Shown piece after piece: positions 46,791 through 59,407 of a stretch of 62,000 nt of DNA. The stretch is from Cryptomeria japonica (lineage: Eukaryota > Streptophyta > Pinopsida > Cupressales > Cupressaceae): assembly GCF_030272615.1 (NCBI RefSeq), contig NC_081415.1, positions 108,768,406-108,830,405 of the forward strand, given 5' to 3'. The stretch's first letter is position 1; each line of letters starts with the position of its first letter. Position numbers and translations under genes: made by a program. The notes under the pieces are model-generated. The model worked only from the letters and a program-made list of their open reading frames with translations. It did not search any database and was not told where the DNA came from.

Positions 46791-48312
46791 TGATAGTTCT
46801 GATACTAATCGTTAAGTATAGATGCCAAGCTGACAAGATGAGAGGGGGGGTGAATCATACAAACTTAATCTTCAATATATTCAACAGATTCAACCTCGGT
46901 AGCTTAAATAGATATATGTAATCAAAACTGTAAAACATGCAACCTTAAGAACACATAATCATAACAACACTAATAACACTAGATTTAACATGGAAACCCA
47001 AATAGGGAAAAACCACAGCGGGATTTCAGACCCACTAAGAAATATATTCTTCTAGAGTATGCTCGGTTAAAAGCAAATCCTGTTAAAGGTTACAAACACA
47101 TTTCTAGATGTGACCCTATTAAGGGATTTCCCTCAGATCTGTTAGGATCTTCACCTTGTTAGAAGTGACCTTGTTAAAGGGTTTCAAACACTCAATCAGA
47201 ATGTCACCATGCTAGAGGGTTTTACAAATAACACTATTAAGTCCACTCGATTAAGAGATTTTCTGTCATTTCACAAAATAACAGTAATAAAAATATATCT
47301 ACAACTTTGCATCTAAAATGCTAAAGCAAATTCTTATTTGCTCAATACAATGTAGTCATAGGACTTATCTTGTCCCTCTGCTGGGCTCTATATTCTGTTA
47401 ATCAAACAGATCTTCAAGCTTCTGTGCTCGGTAATCACTATGTAGCATCCCTATGCTTACACTTGCCCGCATACATTGTTTATCAACAGTTCCTTATTTA
47501 TAAACAATTTGCTAACCGCTTAATCTCCTTGATCACATATCCCATGATCAATCATAGCCATCAGATCTTCAAACTTGACCAAGTTCAATGTATCCTTCGA
47601 TCTAAAAATGTTTTACCTCACCTTGGAACTTGCATTCATTTCTTGGAACGTGTGCTAAGGTATTGTAGTTCAATCTGAGCTATAGATCTTTTTGCCGATC
47701 TTCCATTGCCACAGATTCTTTAACAAACTTCATGGATGGCATACCAATCATTTAATCAATTCCAGCTCATCAACTTCCTTCATTAAATAACACTTTTAAT
47801 CATTTAATGCATTCTGTTACAGCTCTATTGCAACTTGTTAAATACTAAACTTCACTCGGTAGACATTCCGCCTTCATTAACCAATAGCGATAACCTTAGG
47901 GTTTACCGACTAGGTTCCTTAGGGTTTATCGACTAGGTTCTTTGCTCGGTAACATAGTATAGTATTAACCTTACAACCAACAACATATGTAGGATATCAA
48001 AACAATCTAAACATCATGATCTCATCATTGTCTAACTCGGTAATAGTTGCCCATTGAATAACTTATTTCTCCTCTTATTCATCACAATCTTTCTGTGTCT
48101 TTTACCAACATCTTTATACTCATCAAATCATACTTCTTAAGATATGGCAACATCATACCAAATTAGAAAATCAATTTCTTGACATCAATGATAAAATAAT
48201 AATATTAAGACAGTAAACATCCTTAATCAGTTATATCCATAATCATCAACAACCTTCTCAATATCCTTATTGAAATGCCAAAAATCTCTCCTTGTCTGTT
48301 ATAATGCCAACA
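46791..48312 (-). repeat. 5' LTR of copia-1
   Basis: Same ends as the 3' LTR (TGTTGGCATT... to ...CAGAACTATCA, minus strand). It is followed on the right by GGTGC, the second copy of the target duplication (48313-48317). Confidence 0.95.
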
Positions 48313-48454
48313 GGTGCCACCAGAGTGGTTGTTCACCGTTTGGATGTATGATTTTTCTTTTCTATTTTGATGTTTTTGTATTTTCTTCAGGACATTTTTC
48401 TGAATGTTTTTGGTATTTTTCCGGTATGTATGGGAGCTTGATGCTCTGTACAGC

Positions 48455-49744
48455 TTATGTATAAAACCTTTTGAGGTTCATGTTGTTGATTGGATCTGCT
48501 AGCATTTCTCCTTCTGAAGTAGCCAATTGATATGCCCCGGACCCAAATACAATAGTGATAATATATGGACCCAACCAGTTTGATTCAAACTTTCCTTGAT
48601 ATTCTCTGTTTGGTTGGTTACGAGGATTTTCTCAAAGAACAAGATCACCTACCATAAATGTATGAGGTCGAACTCGATGATTATAGCTTTTTCTCATGCG
48701 CTGCTAATAGGATTTGAGGTGATTGTATGCAGCTTGTCATTTCTCATTAAGTAGCTCCAAGTCCTGAAGACGTGATACCCTGTAGGCTTCATCATCTATC
48801 ATATTATGCAAGGAAACCTGTAGTGATGGTATCTCAACCTCAATAGGTAAGAAAGCTTCTGCACCATAGACCAATGAGTAGGGAGTTGCGCTTGTAGGGG
48901 TTTGAATACTAGTTTGATATGCCCATAGTGCTGGATTCAATTGAACATGCCAATCATGACCGACATCATTGACTTCCTTCTTGAGGATTCTCAATATGTT
49001 CTTATTTAATGGTTCGGCCTGACCATTGCCCTGCAGGTAATAGAGACTGGAAAAGCGGTGTTGGATGTGAAACTTCTCATAGAGTTCCTGGACATCTTGA
49101 TTCTTGAATGGAAGATTGTTATCTGTGATGATGGACACAGGTACACCATACTGGCAAATGATGTAATTGAGGATGAATGAGGCGATCTGCTTGCCAGTGA
49201 CTTGGGTAAGTGGAACAGCTTTGATCCACTTTGTGAAGTATTCAGTGGTGGTAATAATGAATTTGTGGCCGTTGGATGAAGATGGATGGATTTTACCCAC
49301 AATGTCAAGTCCCCATTGACAAAAATGCCATGGTGTTGTGGTTGGTTGCAATTCCTGTGCTGGTGCATGTATCAGGTCTCCATGAACTTGGCATTTCTTG
49401 CACTTTCTGACAAAGTAGTAGAAGTCTTTTTCGATGGATGGCCAATAGTATCCAATGCACATGAGTTTCTTGGCTAGTGACAGACTGCTTGCATGAGTTC
49501 CACAAATTCCTTCATGTACCTCTTCCAAGGCCTTTGTTATCTCATCCTGTTCCAGACATCGAAAGAGAGTACCATCAAAACTATGTCGGTATAGGGTTTC
49601 AACAATAATGGTATATCGAGCAGTTTGGTGAATGAAGGTTTTATGTTGGTTATTTGATTGGTTAGGAGGAAGTGTGTGATCATGGAGATAGGTGTAGAAC
49701 TCACCATACCATGGGGATTCGGAACTGATAAGGTGACATATCAT
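48455..49744 (-). pseudogene. Tat-3 integrase
   Basis: Zinc region VHEGICGTHASS...CKKCQVHGD. The core has QWGLDIVGKI (Asp), IITDNNLPF (Asp) and LQGNGQAEPLNKNI (Glu). The open frame ends at 48737 (LLNEK*), but homology continues in frame through SYNHRVRPHTF, the GPY/F module NWLGPYIITIVFGSGAYQL and LKRFYT to the true TAA at 48457-48455, with further stops in between. The second catalytic Asp is followed by Asn where the family has Gly. Confidence 0.9.
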
Positions 49745-49984
49745 CTTAGATTCGGGGATATCATAAGCTGGAATCCAAAGCTATTCTACCAAGAACTCAT
49801 AGCGTGTTGAATTATGTGGAAGATATAGGAGAGATGCAATGGTAGCCATAGCATCAACAACTCGATTATGATCTCTGGGTATCTGCTCAAAGGTGATAGT
49901 AGTGAATGATGTTTTTAATTTGTCCACCATTTGTTTGTATGACATGAGTTTGTCATCCTTGGTCTGATATTCATCTGTTACTTG

Positions 49985-50878
49985 TCAAATGGTTAGTTGG
50001 GAGTCGCCATATACTTGTAGTTCTTGTAAATTCCATGGTATGGCTAGCTTGAGTCCTATGATCAAGACCTCATAGTCAACTATGTTGTTTGTGCATGGAA
50101 ATGTAAGCCTATAAGACTTCGGGATACTACCACCTTGAGGTGTGATAAACAGAATGCCTGCCCCCAAGCCATGCCTAGTGTATGAACCATCAAAGTATAG
50201 TTTCCATGGTTGTGCTGTTGTAATCATGAATATCTCTTCATCCGAAAAATTGGAAATAAGAAGATGATCACCTATGAGTGGTGCATCGGCCAACTGATCT
50301 ATAATAACTTGACCCTTGATAGCCTTACGGTCCACATACTCAATGTCAAATTCACTTAGAATCATCACCCATTTGGCCAAGCGGCCAGTCAATGCTGCTT
50401 TGCTGAGTAAGTATTTTAGTGCATCTATCTTTGTAATGAGTTGTACTTTATATGTTGACAGATAGTGCCTTAGTTTAGTTGCTGCCAATATTACTGCTAG
50501 GCAAGCTCACTCAATAAGTGTGTAATTGAGTTCATAGCCAACCAATGTGTGAGAGATGTAGTAAACAACACACTCTTTCCCTTCTGCATTGTGTTGTGCC
50601 AATATTACACCCAATGCTATATTTGTTACTGATATATAGAGTAGTAAAGGCCTACTTGGATCTAGTGGGACCAACAATGGTGTATTCATAAGATAGTCTC
50701 TAAGCATCTGGAATGCTTGCTGACATCGAGCATCCCACCGAAAGTAGATGTTCTTATGTTGCAGGCATGTAAATGGCTGACACTTATCTGCCAATTGTGC
50801 AATGAATCTTCGGATAGATTGAAGCCACCCTTGTAGTGTCTTTAGCTGGCTGATGTTCTTTGGAGGTGGCATGTCCAT
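49985..50878 (-). pseudogene. Tat-3 dual RNase H
   Basis: The first domain (50878-50330) has PPPKNISQLKTLQGWLQSIR, PLLLYISVTNIALGVILAQ, YELNYTLIE and LTGRLAKWVMILSEFDIEYV. The second (about 50250-49985) has WKLYFDGSYTRHGLGAGILF, NNIVDYEVL and VYGDSQLTI, the archaeal-type RNase H of Tat elements. The conserved Glu of NNIAEYEAL is Asp-shifted here (VDYEVL). A stop near 50505 separates the open parts. Confidence 0.88.
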
Positions 50879-50983
50879 GATTGCTTTGACCTTTGCTAGA
50901 TCGACCTCAATGCCTTTGCTTGAGACAATGTATCCTAGAAGCTTCCTTGAGGTTACTCCAAAGACACATTTCTTTGGGTTGAG

Positions 50984-52228
50984 TCAAACATGATATTGTT
51001 CTAGTCTATCAAAGATTTTCTCTAATATTTCTAGATGACCTCTTGTGAGTGATTTTGTTAGTAAGTCATCAACATAATCTTCCATTATGGTATGCATCAT
51101 ATCATGGAAGATAGTGGTCATTGCCCTTTGATAGGTCGCTCTTGCATTCTTGAGACCAAAAGGCATTACATTCCAGCAGTATGTGCCCCATGGACATGTG
51201 AAGGCTATCTTATGTTGATCCTTTGGTGCAATCTTTATCTGATTGTAACCTAAAAAGCCATCCATGAGTGAAAGCATGACATGTCCTGTTGTTAGGTGCA
51301 CTATTATGTCGATGTTTGGTAGGGGGAAGTCATCTGTAGAACATGCCTTGTTTAGATCTCTGAAGTCAGTATAGATATGGATGCCCCCATTTGGTTTACT
51401 GATAGGCACAATATTGGATATCCAATCTGCATAATCAATTGGTCTAATGAAACCAACATCCAGGAGTTTCTTAAGTTTTGCTTTGACTAGTACTGCAATC
51501 TGAGGATGCATCTTGCAAAGCTTCTGCTTGACAAGTTTGGCTCCTTCTGCGACTGTGAGGTGATGCATGACTAAATCAGGATCAAGCCTAGGCATGTGTG
51601 CATATGACCATGCAAAGTTAATCTGGCACTTCTGGAAGAATTCTACAAACTTAGGTTGTTCCTCTGGAGTTAAAAGAGATGCCAGATGTATGTGGTGGGG
51701 TGTTTCAGGAGTCCCCACATTGTATTCTTTTATTTCCTCAATGAGAATTGTTGACCGTTCCTGCTGTGCACTAGAAGGGAGGATGTCAAACCTTTCATCC
51801 CCAGGCACCTCAGAGAGGTTTTCACCATTGGATATGCTCTTTCTTTTTACTTTTGTGAGATCAATCAATGCCACAGTGTGGTTTTCACTAGAAGATCTAT
51901 GTTTTATTGTTATATTTTTGCAGTTGAAAGGTTTGGTATCTGCCCCGAAGTATGCTATGCTATTAAGTTCAATGGCGAATCCAGCTTTGTGATCCCCGCT
52001 TGGTATGTTATCCCATAGTTCCAAAAAGTCAATGATCACCTCATCATTTTGGAAATGGTCAAGACATGGGGGATTAGGTTGGTTCCATTCGATGAGTTCA
52101 GGATGGATAATGGGCATTACTTCATCGATTAGGTTAAGTTCGTTAGATGTTTCAGTGAGGGTTAAGACGTTATGGTGAAGGTCATTGATGGTACTCTCCC
52201 TATCAGAATCAGGTGTAGGATGTAACAT
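50984..52228 (-). pseudogene. pol: Tat-3 reverse transcriptase
   Basis: One open frame of 414 codons with the RT blocks KLCKMHPQ, LLDVGFIRPIDYADWISNIV, YTDFRDLNKACSTDDFPLP, LMDGFLGYNQI, FTCPWGTYCWNVMPFGLKNA and catalytic YVDDLL (near 51080). It stops at 50984 where Tat-1 continues with NPKKCVFG. The sequence beyond the stop still encodes a recognisable LNPKKCVFGVTSRKLLGYIV-like thumb. The N-terminal part is acidic as in Tat-1. Confidence 0.92.
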
Positions 52229-53140
52229 AGGGTCTGTGGAAGAAGTTTCCAGTTCAGGAACCCAAGAGATCTTTATTTGTGCTTCTCCGTAAATAATGAT
52301 GTCTTTGCGTAGTGGAGGTGGTGATGTGTCTTCCTCATCTAAAGTATTAAGCTATATGGAATCAAATTCCAACTCATGTGAGCTAGTTTTTGAGTCACTT
52401 TCTAGTAATTGGTTACTGTACCATACTGGGATATCCTTTGAGTTAAATACTGCAGGTGTGATCAGTTGATGTACCTTTGTAGATGAAATGATCGGTGCTA
52501 CAGGAAGGATTATGGGGATTAACAAATCCGATACGCGGAGTATTGGTAGTGTTGACTGTGCTACTTCTACTGGAACTACTGATGTCATAGATACTGCTGT
52601 GGGTTCTGATACAGTTGCTATTGCTAATGGTGCTATTGATGTTATTGCTGTTACTGATGGGATTACTGATTTGATTGGTGGGATGATGGGTGTTGTGGAT
52701 GGTTTTTCTAGGAATTTTAGCCTCAATGGGGTAATTTCTATGGTGCACGGTGCTGCTTTTATAACCAACACTGACCTCTTTGTAATAGGCTGATAAAGTG
52801 GTTGGCTGGGTTTTCCTTTGAATATGAGCTTAGGAAGGATCTCCTTTTGAAAGCCTAGGCTTGTATTATCCTTGGGCTTTAATTATGGCTGCAGCGGTTC
52901 ATGTGTTCCTTGCTTGCAAGGCCCCAAAGCACTCTAACCATCATAACCCATTCTTTGCATAATGGGAAGGCCTTTGCCATACTAATCTGTGGGAAGCTTA
53001 TCTTGTGGGATGTTTGCGGTGATGGGATCCTTATAGATCCATTCTACTAAGTCTTCATCTCTGGTCTCTTCTTCTTGACTTTTTCCAAGGATGAACGATA
53101 TCAAAGTACATGCTAGCTTGATCAATGGTTGTTGAAGTAA
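52229..53140 (-). pseudogene. Tat-3 protease-RT spacer with G-patch-like block
   Basis: Near 52982-52885 the minus strand encodes YGKGLPIMQRMGYDG, then, past a stop, SALGPCKQGTHEPLQP, colinear with the G-patch-like block of Tat-1. From 52771 to 52352 an open frame rich in Thr, Ile, Pro, Ser and Val follows, with no recognised domain and probably a disordered linker. Plus-strand frames here are shadows of that biased composition. Confidence 0.6.
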
Positions 53141-53989
53141 TCATTGAGGTTTACCATGTGTTCTAGGAGAAGTGGGCATTTGTCCAACACAAAAGAGTTG
53201 GCTGAGATTGTATTCCCTAGGACCTTCCTTTGCTATTTTCATCTTGAACTTCTCTTGCTTGGGTATAGTAGTGTTTGAACTAGAAAGAGAGGCTGGACTT
53301 ACATATGAGGTGGAGGAGATGGCTTCTCTATTGTTGGGAATGGTAATCTCTAGTTGATGACTTATATTATGACAATATGCAAAGGGATTTGCATCTCCTA
53401 GGATTGTGATTTCTACACCATTATGAGGGAAATTGATACACTGATGGTAAGTGGATGGAACGGGTTGCATGGTGTGTATCCAAGGTCTTCCCAACAACAA
53501 ATTGTATGGCAAAGGAAGGTCTAGGACTTGATAGATGGCATGTTTCACCACAGGGCCCACTTGGATTGGTAGTACAATAACTCCTTTGGATGAACACTCT
53601 GCATCATCATAAGCTTTGATTGTGATCTTCTTAGAGGGATCCACTAATTCAATTGCATATCCCAATGCAGTGACTAATTGTAGTGTACAAATATTCAGGC
53701 TTGCTCCATTGTCGATCAAGACTCACTTGATCCTATGCTAGTTGATAAACCCTTCAATGTGGAGTGAGGCATTATGAGGTTGCTGTAAGGATGTGTTGTC
53801 ACTTTCAAAAAAAGTGAGACAAGGTGATGACCTTAGATTTCTGACCATGGTTTGGAACTGATCTGTATTTAGGTTTGCAGGAATTGACACCTCTTGGAGA
53901 GCTTGATCCAAGATTGTTTTATGAGATGGAGATAGGCGCAGTAGCTCTAAGCTAGATATTAGCGCGGACATTTTATCTAATTGGTCCAC
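53141..53989 (-). pseudogene. Tat-3 retropepsin-type protease
   Basis: The linker MDQLDKMSALISSLELLRLS (from 53989) leads to the protease motif IDNGASLNICTL (from 53716), then ITIKAYDDAECSSKGVIVLP and YNLLLGRPWIHTM. A stop at about 53738-53735 separates the two. Asp-Asn-Gly stands at the place of Asp-Gly-Gly in Tat-1. The C-terminal part ends MPTSPRTHGKPQ at 53141, where the spacer begins. Confidence 0.85.
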
Positions 53990-53998
53990 AAGGTTATA

Positions 53999-55060
53999 CT
54001 ACTTTGGGATTGATGTGGTACCTTGTGGAGCTGCTTTTATGGTAACCTTGCCATGATGTGTGACAATATTGCAATTGGAACTGGGATTTTTGATGGTAAT
54101 AGTTGCAATTTGTTCGCTGGCATCATATAGGTGATTCACAGTGTAATTATACATGGCTTGCGTATAATCAGTGGTATTAGTGTTTTTCCCTAAAGTGGAA
54201 GGACCCCTTTGATCTTGTGATGGGAGTGGATTTTTGAACATTAAATGATTATTGTTTGTTGTCTTTGGGTCGTGTCCTTCAATTTCGATATCACCTCGGT
54301 CAATAAGATCCTGAATAAGATCTTTCAATCTGTGACAATTGCTTGTCTTATGCCCTTTCCCTCGATGGAAATCGCAATGTTCAGTATCCCTCCACCATGA
54401 AGGTTTGACTTGAGGTTCATAATTTGATGTTTTGGGTAAGGTTACCAGATTTTGAGAAACCAATTGACGTAACATGGTTTCTATGGGTTCTCCTAAGGGA
54501 GTGTATGTTCGCTTTGGTTTAAATTTTGTTGACATTGTCTGGGTTCCTCTTGAGATGTGTTGTGGCCTTGATTTGGAGGAGAAACCATGTTATTCTTGGG
54601 TGGGGGATTCTATCCTGCAAATTGAACCATAGGTTGTGCACTTTTGATAGTTCTTGCATCCACAACCCCGTTGTTGATGATATTTTTGTTTTTGTTCCAG
54701 AAGTTAGGTTTGTCACTATTAAAGCGTGGACGAGGGCCATCCTTTAGCTCATTGTAGATTTTGATAAGTCCTTTCTTAATGAGAGCCCGCTCACATTTTA
54801 AGCCTTTGGTGATCATGTCATTGAAAGAATCTGTGTCTTTTACGCCTAGGTGAAATTCCATTTCTTCATTTAAGTTGGAAATAAATATTTCCACTAGTTC
54901 TTGTTCAGGTAACTGAAGAGAACATTTGCTAGACATTTGACACCATTGTTGCAGAAAGACTGAAAATAGTTCACTTGGTTTTTGTTTAGTGTTACATAGA
55001 TTAGCAATTTGGAAAATAGAATTTAGGACAAGAACCTCTTAATGTTTTGAGAGTTGAAAT
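53999..55060 (-). pseudogene. gag: Tat-3 gag, N-terminal half missing
   Basis: Recognisable from LCNTKQKPSELFSVFLQQW-like codons (about 55000) and then SSKCSLQLPEQELVEIFISN (54936 on), which aligns with the middle of Tat-2 Gag. The zinc knuckle CDFHRGKGHKTSNC lies near 54372-54331. The 250 or so N-terminal codons present in Tat-1/2 are not found upstream, so either this family has a shorter Gag or that part was deleted. Stops lie at about 54605-54540. Confidence 0.82.
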
Positions 55061-57199
55061 GGATTGATGATGTGAATGTGAGAATGGATGAGATGCTAGC
55101 TTCAATAAAAACTCTATGTCACATAGGGGACAAATTCTTCTTCTTCTCTTTTGGGAGTTGGTGGTTCTTTTCGAGCTATGTTATATGTGATGCAAATGTC
55201 TGGAAAGAAGTCAGGGTTGATCTTGCCTCCTTTGTTCTTGTGATAACTCAAAGCGTGATATTGCATAAAAGCTCAGCGGTTTAATTAGTCTTGATCAAAC
55301 TTGTTTGATTTCCCTTGAAGATAGAGACGCATATGAGGTAGAAAAGCTCTATTAGAGATAAAGATTTGTCTATTAAGATAGAAGAATTTCCTCCTTTTGA
55401 TAAGAGCCTTTGAGCTCAATGGTCTTTTCTTCAAGTTGATGTGTTGATGAAGATTTTTCTTTCTCAAGATGTGAAGAATGGTCATATAGTTTGATACTTT
55501 TGCTATTTGATTTTGATCCTTTGTTGGTTTCTGAAAAATGTTTTTGTTGGATGAATACTTGTTTTGGAATTGATTTTTGATTTTTCTTTGATAAGAAAAT
55601 AAAGCAAGCACATAAACACAAGAATGTTGCCTCAAAAAGGAACAAATAAGTATGGGTCTAGATCAACCCAATCCTTGGACTTTTTATGACCCTTTCCTTT
55701 AAATGTATTTTAGGTGTTTTCCAAAGCCTGAAGTCGGCTCAATTTGCACTGGTCTTGACTCAAAATGAAAACACTTCAAACACTCTTTATCCCTAAGGTC
55801 AAATGGCCAATTGCGATAAGTTCAACCCACATCTTGACATTTCTCTGAATTTGGTACTACATACCTTATGAATCCCGCTGTGGCAGGTAAGGATGTGATA
55901 TACTAAGTCTTGCATGAGCATAACAAATAGATGATCCCTATGATGGGGCAATCACCACTTTTATCAGGCTACAAGTAACCTTTCAAAAAGCTATGTTTCT
56001 ACTCAAGGAAATATGTATGGTGAGTGTCTTGGGAGAAAAACCTTCTATGCTCTTGCACTGAATTTATCACAAATATCATCAATCAATAGAATGGGTGGGC
56101 TACTACTTAAAGGTGTTTAGTAATTTTTGATGTTTTTGGACATAAGTTCATTCTGCAGTGACTCACTTGAGAGCCTTGTAACTTGTGGTGGGGCCCATTT
56201 GTCCTTTCAGCAAGTTACACTGTAGGAATAGCTATACCCAAGGCTATAGCTTTCGCTCTCACCTGATTTATATAACGGCTCGATGGATTTACCGTGTGAG
56301 GTCGTTCCCAAGAGTGATCGATCTCTTGGCAAGCCTCTCTTAAAAGGATAAAACTTGAGTGTTACTAACACTTTTCTCTTGCACCTAGGACCACGAATCA
56401 TGGTGTTCTTTTTATCCTTCAATGGAAAAATCTGTTGTAATCTAGGAATTGGAAATCCTAGTCAACTGAATTCAGAGCATGTTTTGCTTGAAGTAAATCT
56501 ATTTGAGAACAACTTTGACAAATTGGGGATTATTTTTAACTTGCACAAAATGAAATGTTGATTGTGAATTTTAGTTTGATGCAAGAAATAAAATTTGCCT
56601 TGTTGATTTTAAGAACCAAAAGAATTTGTTCCTAACTTTGCAAAAAATAATTTTCTGTGTTTGTTTTTGTGATTCTTTTTAACTTTGAACAAGTGTGATT
56701 CTTTTTAGAGCTCTAAATGAAAGATGTGGTTATTTTTAAAACTCCAAATGAAAGTGTAGTTGATTTTAACCCAAAAAGAAAATGAATTTATTTTATCCTA
56801 ACTTGAAAGACATAGTTAGCAATATAAACAAATTTATTTCCTAAGCTAAAATTGCTTAAAAAATCCAATTGTAGGGGTTAGTTAAAACCTGCACAAAAGA
56901 TAATTAGTTAGAAAAATCCGCATGTTTTGGTGGGCTTCTACAAGCCTTAAAATTTTGGTTTTCGGTTACAAGGAATTTTCTTACAACTCTATGTTACAAT
57001 AGCTCTACTCCGCGTGAAAACAAAAGCCCTATTTAACATGAAAGAGAAATAGTATAGACAATAATGCTAAAGTATCAATTTGTGAAGGTGCTAAACTAAG
57101 AACAAAAGCACAAGAGAATGACCTGTGTGTCAATTAAAACATTCAAAAATTAGTAGTCTTCAAAATGATTCCTCTTTGATTCACGTCGGGTTCACCAAA
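55061..57199 (-). other. Leader of Tat-3 and primer-binding region
   Basis: No supported gene lies between the gag remnant and the 5' LTR. The primer-binding region is next to the LTR: minus strand TGGTGAACCCGACGTGAATC at 57197-57178, two bases after the LTR end GAGCATCA. I do not assign the tRNA. The leader is AT-rich, with short open frames that have no counterparts in Tat-1/2. Confidence 0.7.
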
Positions 57200-58990
57200 T
57201 GATGCTCTGCAAAAAAGATTAGAAAATCTATTTGATGGCAACACACACAAGAGCACAAGAAGAAAACATTAGTGTTGGCAACAAAAGATTATCCTAAACA
57301 GACATACCAAGAGAGATATTAAGCATGAAATAGAAAACATATAAATATAGAATAGATAAACTATACTCCTCCAAATGCTAATCAAGATGCTTATAGTTGC
57401 TCCTCCCTTGTTCCTCTCCTCTCCAAGTTCCACATGAGTGTAGCTCTCAGCTTTTAGCACTAGCCATGGATGCCATATGGAGATTCAAGATGGTTGGATG
57501 TGATAAACAAATGCTATGCAAGTGTAGATAGTGATGCTATGAAAAAGCTCTATGCTAATACTAGTATAACAACAATACTCTAATGCTTCCTTCTTTGTTT
57601 GAGGAGAAGGGTTCTATTTATAGAAGAAATGGGGAAATGAAGGGTTAAGATTGATCAATCTTAACAAGGGTTAGGATTGAAAGATATTCAATCCATGTGA
57701 GACTTTCAACCCAATCCTATGTTGACAAGTGTCACCATGAGGAGCCTTGAGAGGAGAGATAAGGAGCATTGAATGCTTGAGGGGACATGATGGTTACCCT
57801 AGGGGGTTGGGTTAGGGTTAGGTTAATGGATATTCCTTTTATCCAAGGGATAAATGAATGTGTAAGGGTTAAATGGTTACCTTAGTCAAAGAAATAAATG
57901 CTTTGAAGAGACCCATGAGTCAAAAGGATGGTTAAGTTAGAGGAAAGTCTCTAACCAAAGGTAAAAGGCAAGTTAACCATAAATGGTTATGTAAGAGCCT
58001 TTAATGGTTTGGAAGACTTTAGAGGTTAACCATTTGAAGACATAAAGCCTTAAATGCCTTTCAAAGACTTTGAGGGCTTTGAGAAGCCACTCCAAGTTGT
58101 TTAGGAATGTGACAATATTTAGGGGATGGATTAGGATAATTAGGAAGGGGTTAGAAGAATCTAGAAGGGGGTTAGGATTGCAAGTGGGTTTTGTAGGAGA
58201 ATGCAAGTGGGAGGAATTTTGGGATTTTCAATTAAAATAAAATCATTTATTTCAATTAAATGGTGTAATTTGCATTTGGATAGATATTTAAATAAATATT
58301 AATTTATTTAAATGTGAATGTGAATTTTGGATTTAAATAAATCTTAATTTATTTACATGAGAAAAGGGAAGATAAAGCATTTAAATGCTTGAAGACTTTG
58401 AGGGAAACCATTAAAGGCTTAAGAAGACTCTAGAAATAAGCCATTAAGTTTGAAGACTTTAAGGGAAACCATTAAAGTCTTAAGAAGACTATAGAAGGAA
58501 GCCATTAAGTTTGAAGGCTTTAATGGAAACCATTAAAGGTTTCAAGTGGGTGAGGATAAATAGGATTTTAAATAAATAATTTATTTAAAATAGTTGTGCA
58601 ACTTGCATTTGTAGGAAAATACAAGTGGGTGAAGGATAAAGGTGATTTAAACAAATGATTTATTTAAAATAGTTGTGCAACTTGTATTTGTAGGAAAATA
58701 CAAGTGGGTGGAGGATAAAGGTGATTTAAATAAAAGTTAATTTATTTAAATGTGGGAGGTGGGATTTTGGGGGGAATTTAAATAAATATGATTTATTTAT
58801 TTAATTAATGGTCTGAATTTGTTAAGTGAATTAAATCAAATAAATTGAATAATTTATTTAATTAATAGGAGAAGAGGGTTAAGATGAATTAATTAAATAT
58901 ATTAATTTAATTAATTATTGATTGATGGTTAAATAATCAAATAAACACTAAATATTCATTTAATTAAGTGGACAGATTTATGTGACTACA
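57200..58990 (-). repeat. 5' LTR of Tat-3
   Basis: It matches the 3' LTR (36506-38337) almost throughout, including the TATA box (57614-57623) and the internal tandem repeats (58390-58735). It is about 40 bases shorter because of one deletion. Its outer end at 58990 abuts the (CA)n tract of the PLE-D 3' UTR. Confidence 0.93.
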
Positions 58991-59042
58991 CACACACACA
59001 CACACACCATTTTCTTGCTTATTTCCTGTATGAATATATATG

Positions 59043-59088
<46 letters not shown>

Positions 59089-59343
59089 ATTTTCTTGCTT
59101 ATTTCATGTTTCTACATGTATGTATACCCCCCCCCCCCCCCCCCCCGCCCCCCCCCCCCCACACACACACACCATTTTCTTTCTTATTTCATGTTTCTAC
59201 ATGTATGTATACCCCCCCCCCCCACACACACACACATTTTCTTGCTTTTTTCCTGTTATTTATACATGTATGTATTTTTTTTTGCTTATCATATATATAT
59301 ATATATATGCTTTAGTTTCTCTTATATATGTATGTGTATGTAT

Positions 59344-59407
<64 letters not shown>

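Larger units (their letters stand above)
40670..48312 (-). mobile_element. Copia-1: Ty1/copia LTR retrotransposon inside Tat-3
   Basis: A full-length element of 7.6 kb with two similar LTRs (1515 and 1522 bases) and an initiator-methionine primer-binding site at 46772-46788 (TGGTATCAGAGC on the minus strand). It has gag, protease, integrase, RT and RNase H in copia order, and a polypurine tract (AAAGGGGGAGAT, minus) at about 42185-42197. Several stops interrupt the coding frame. It is the youngest layer of the nest. Confidence 0.95.
36506..58990 (-). mobile_element. Tat-3: Ty3/gypsy Tat-type element, inserted in PLE-D and split by copia-1
   Basis: Both LTRs are present: 5' LTR 57200-58990 and 3' LTR 36506-38337, in minus orientation (TGTAGTCACATAAAT to GAGCATCA). 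Coding order on the minus strand is gag (from about 55060), protease, G-patch-like spacer, RT, two RNase H domains and integrase (to 48455), then the 3' region, interrupted by copia-1 at 40670-48312. It is a different family from Tat-1/2, with longer LTRs and divergent protein, but shares the domain order, the GGTGAAAAC block and the pre-PPT hairpin. No PMD antisense gene is visible in its shorter 3' region. Confidence 0.93.

Noticed and set aside
52488-52793. Plus-strand open frame rich in Ile, Thr, Gly and Val
   Set aside because: It is antisense to the Thr/Ile/Pro-rich linker of Tat-3 pol, which lies in the same frame order as its neighbours. Composition alone explains it.
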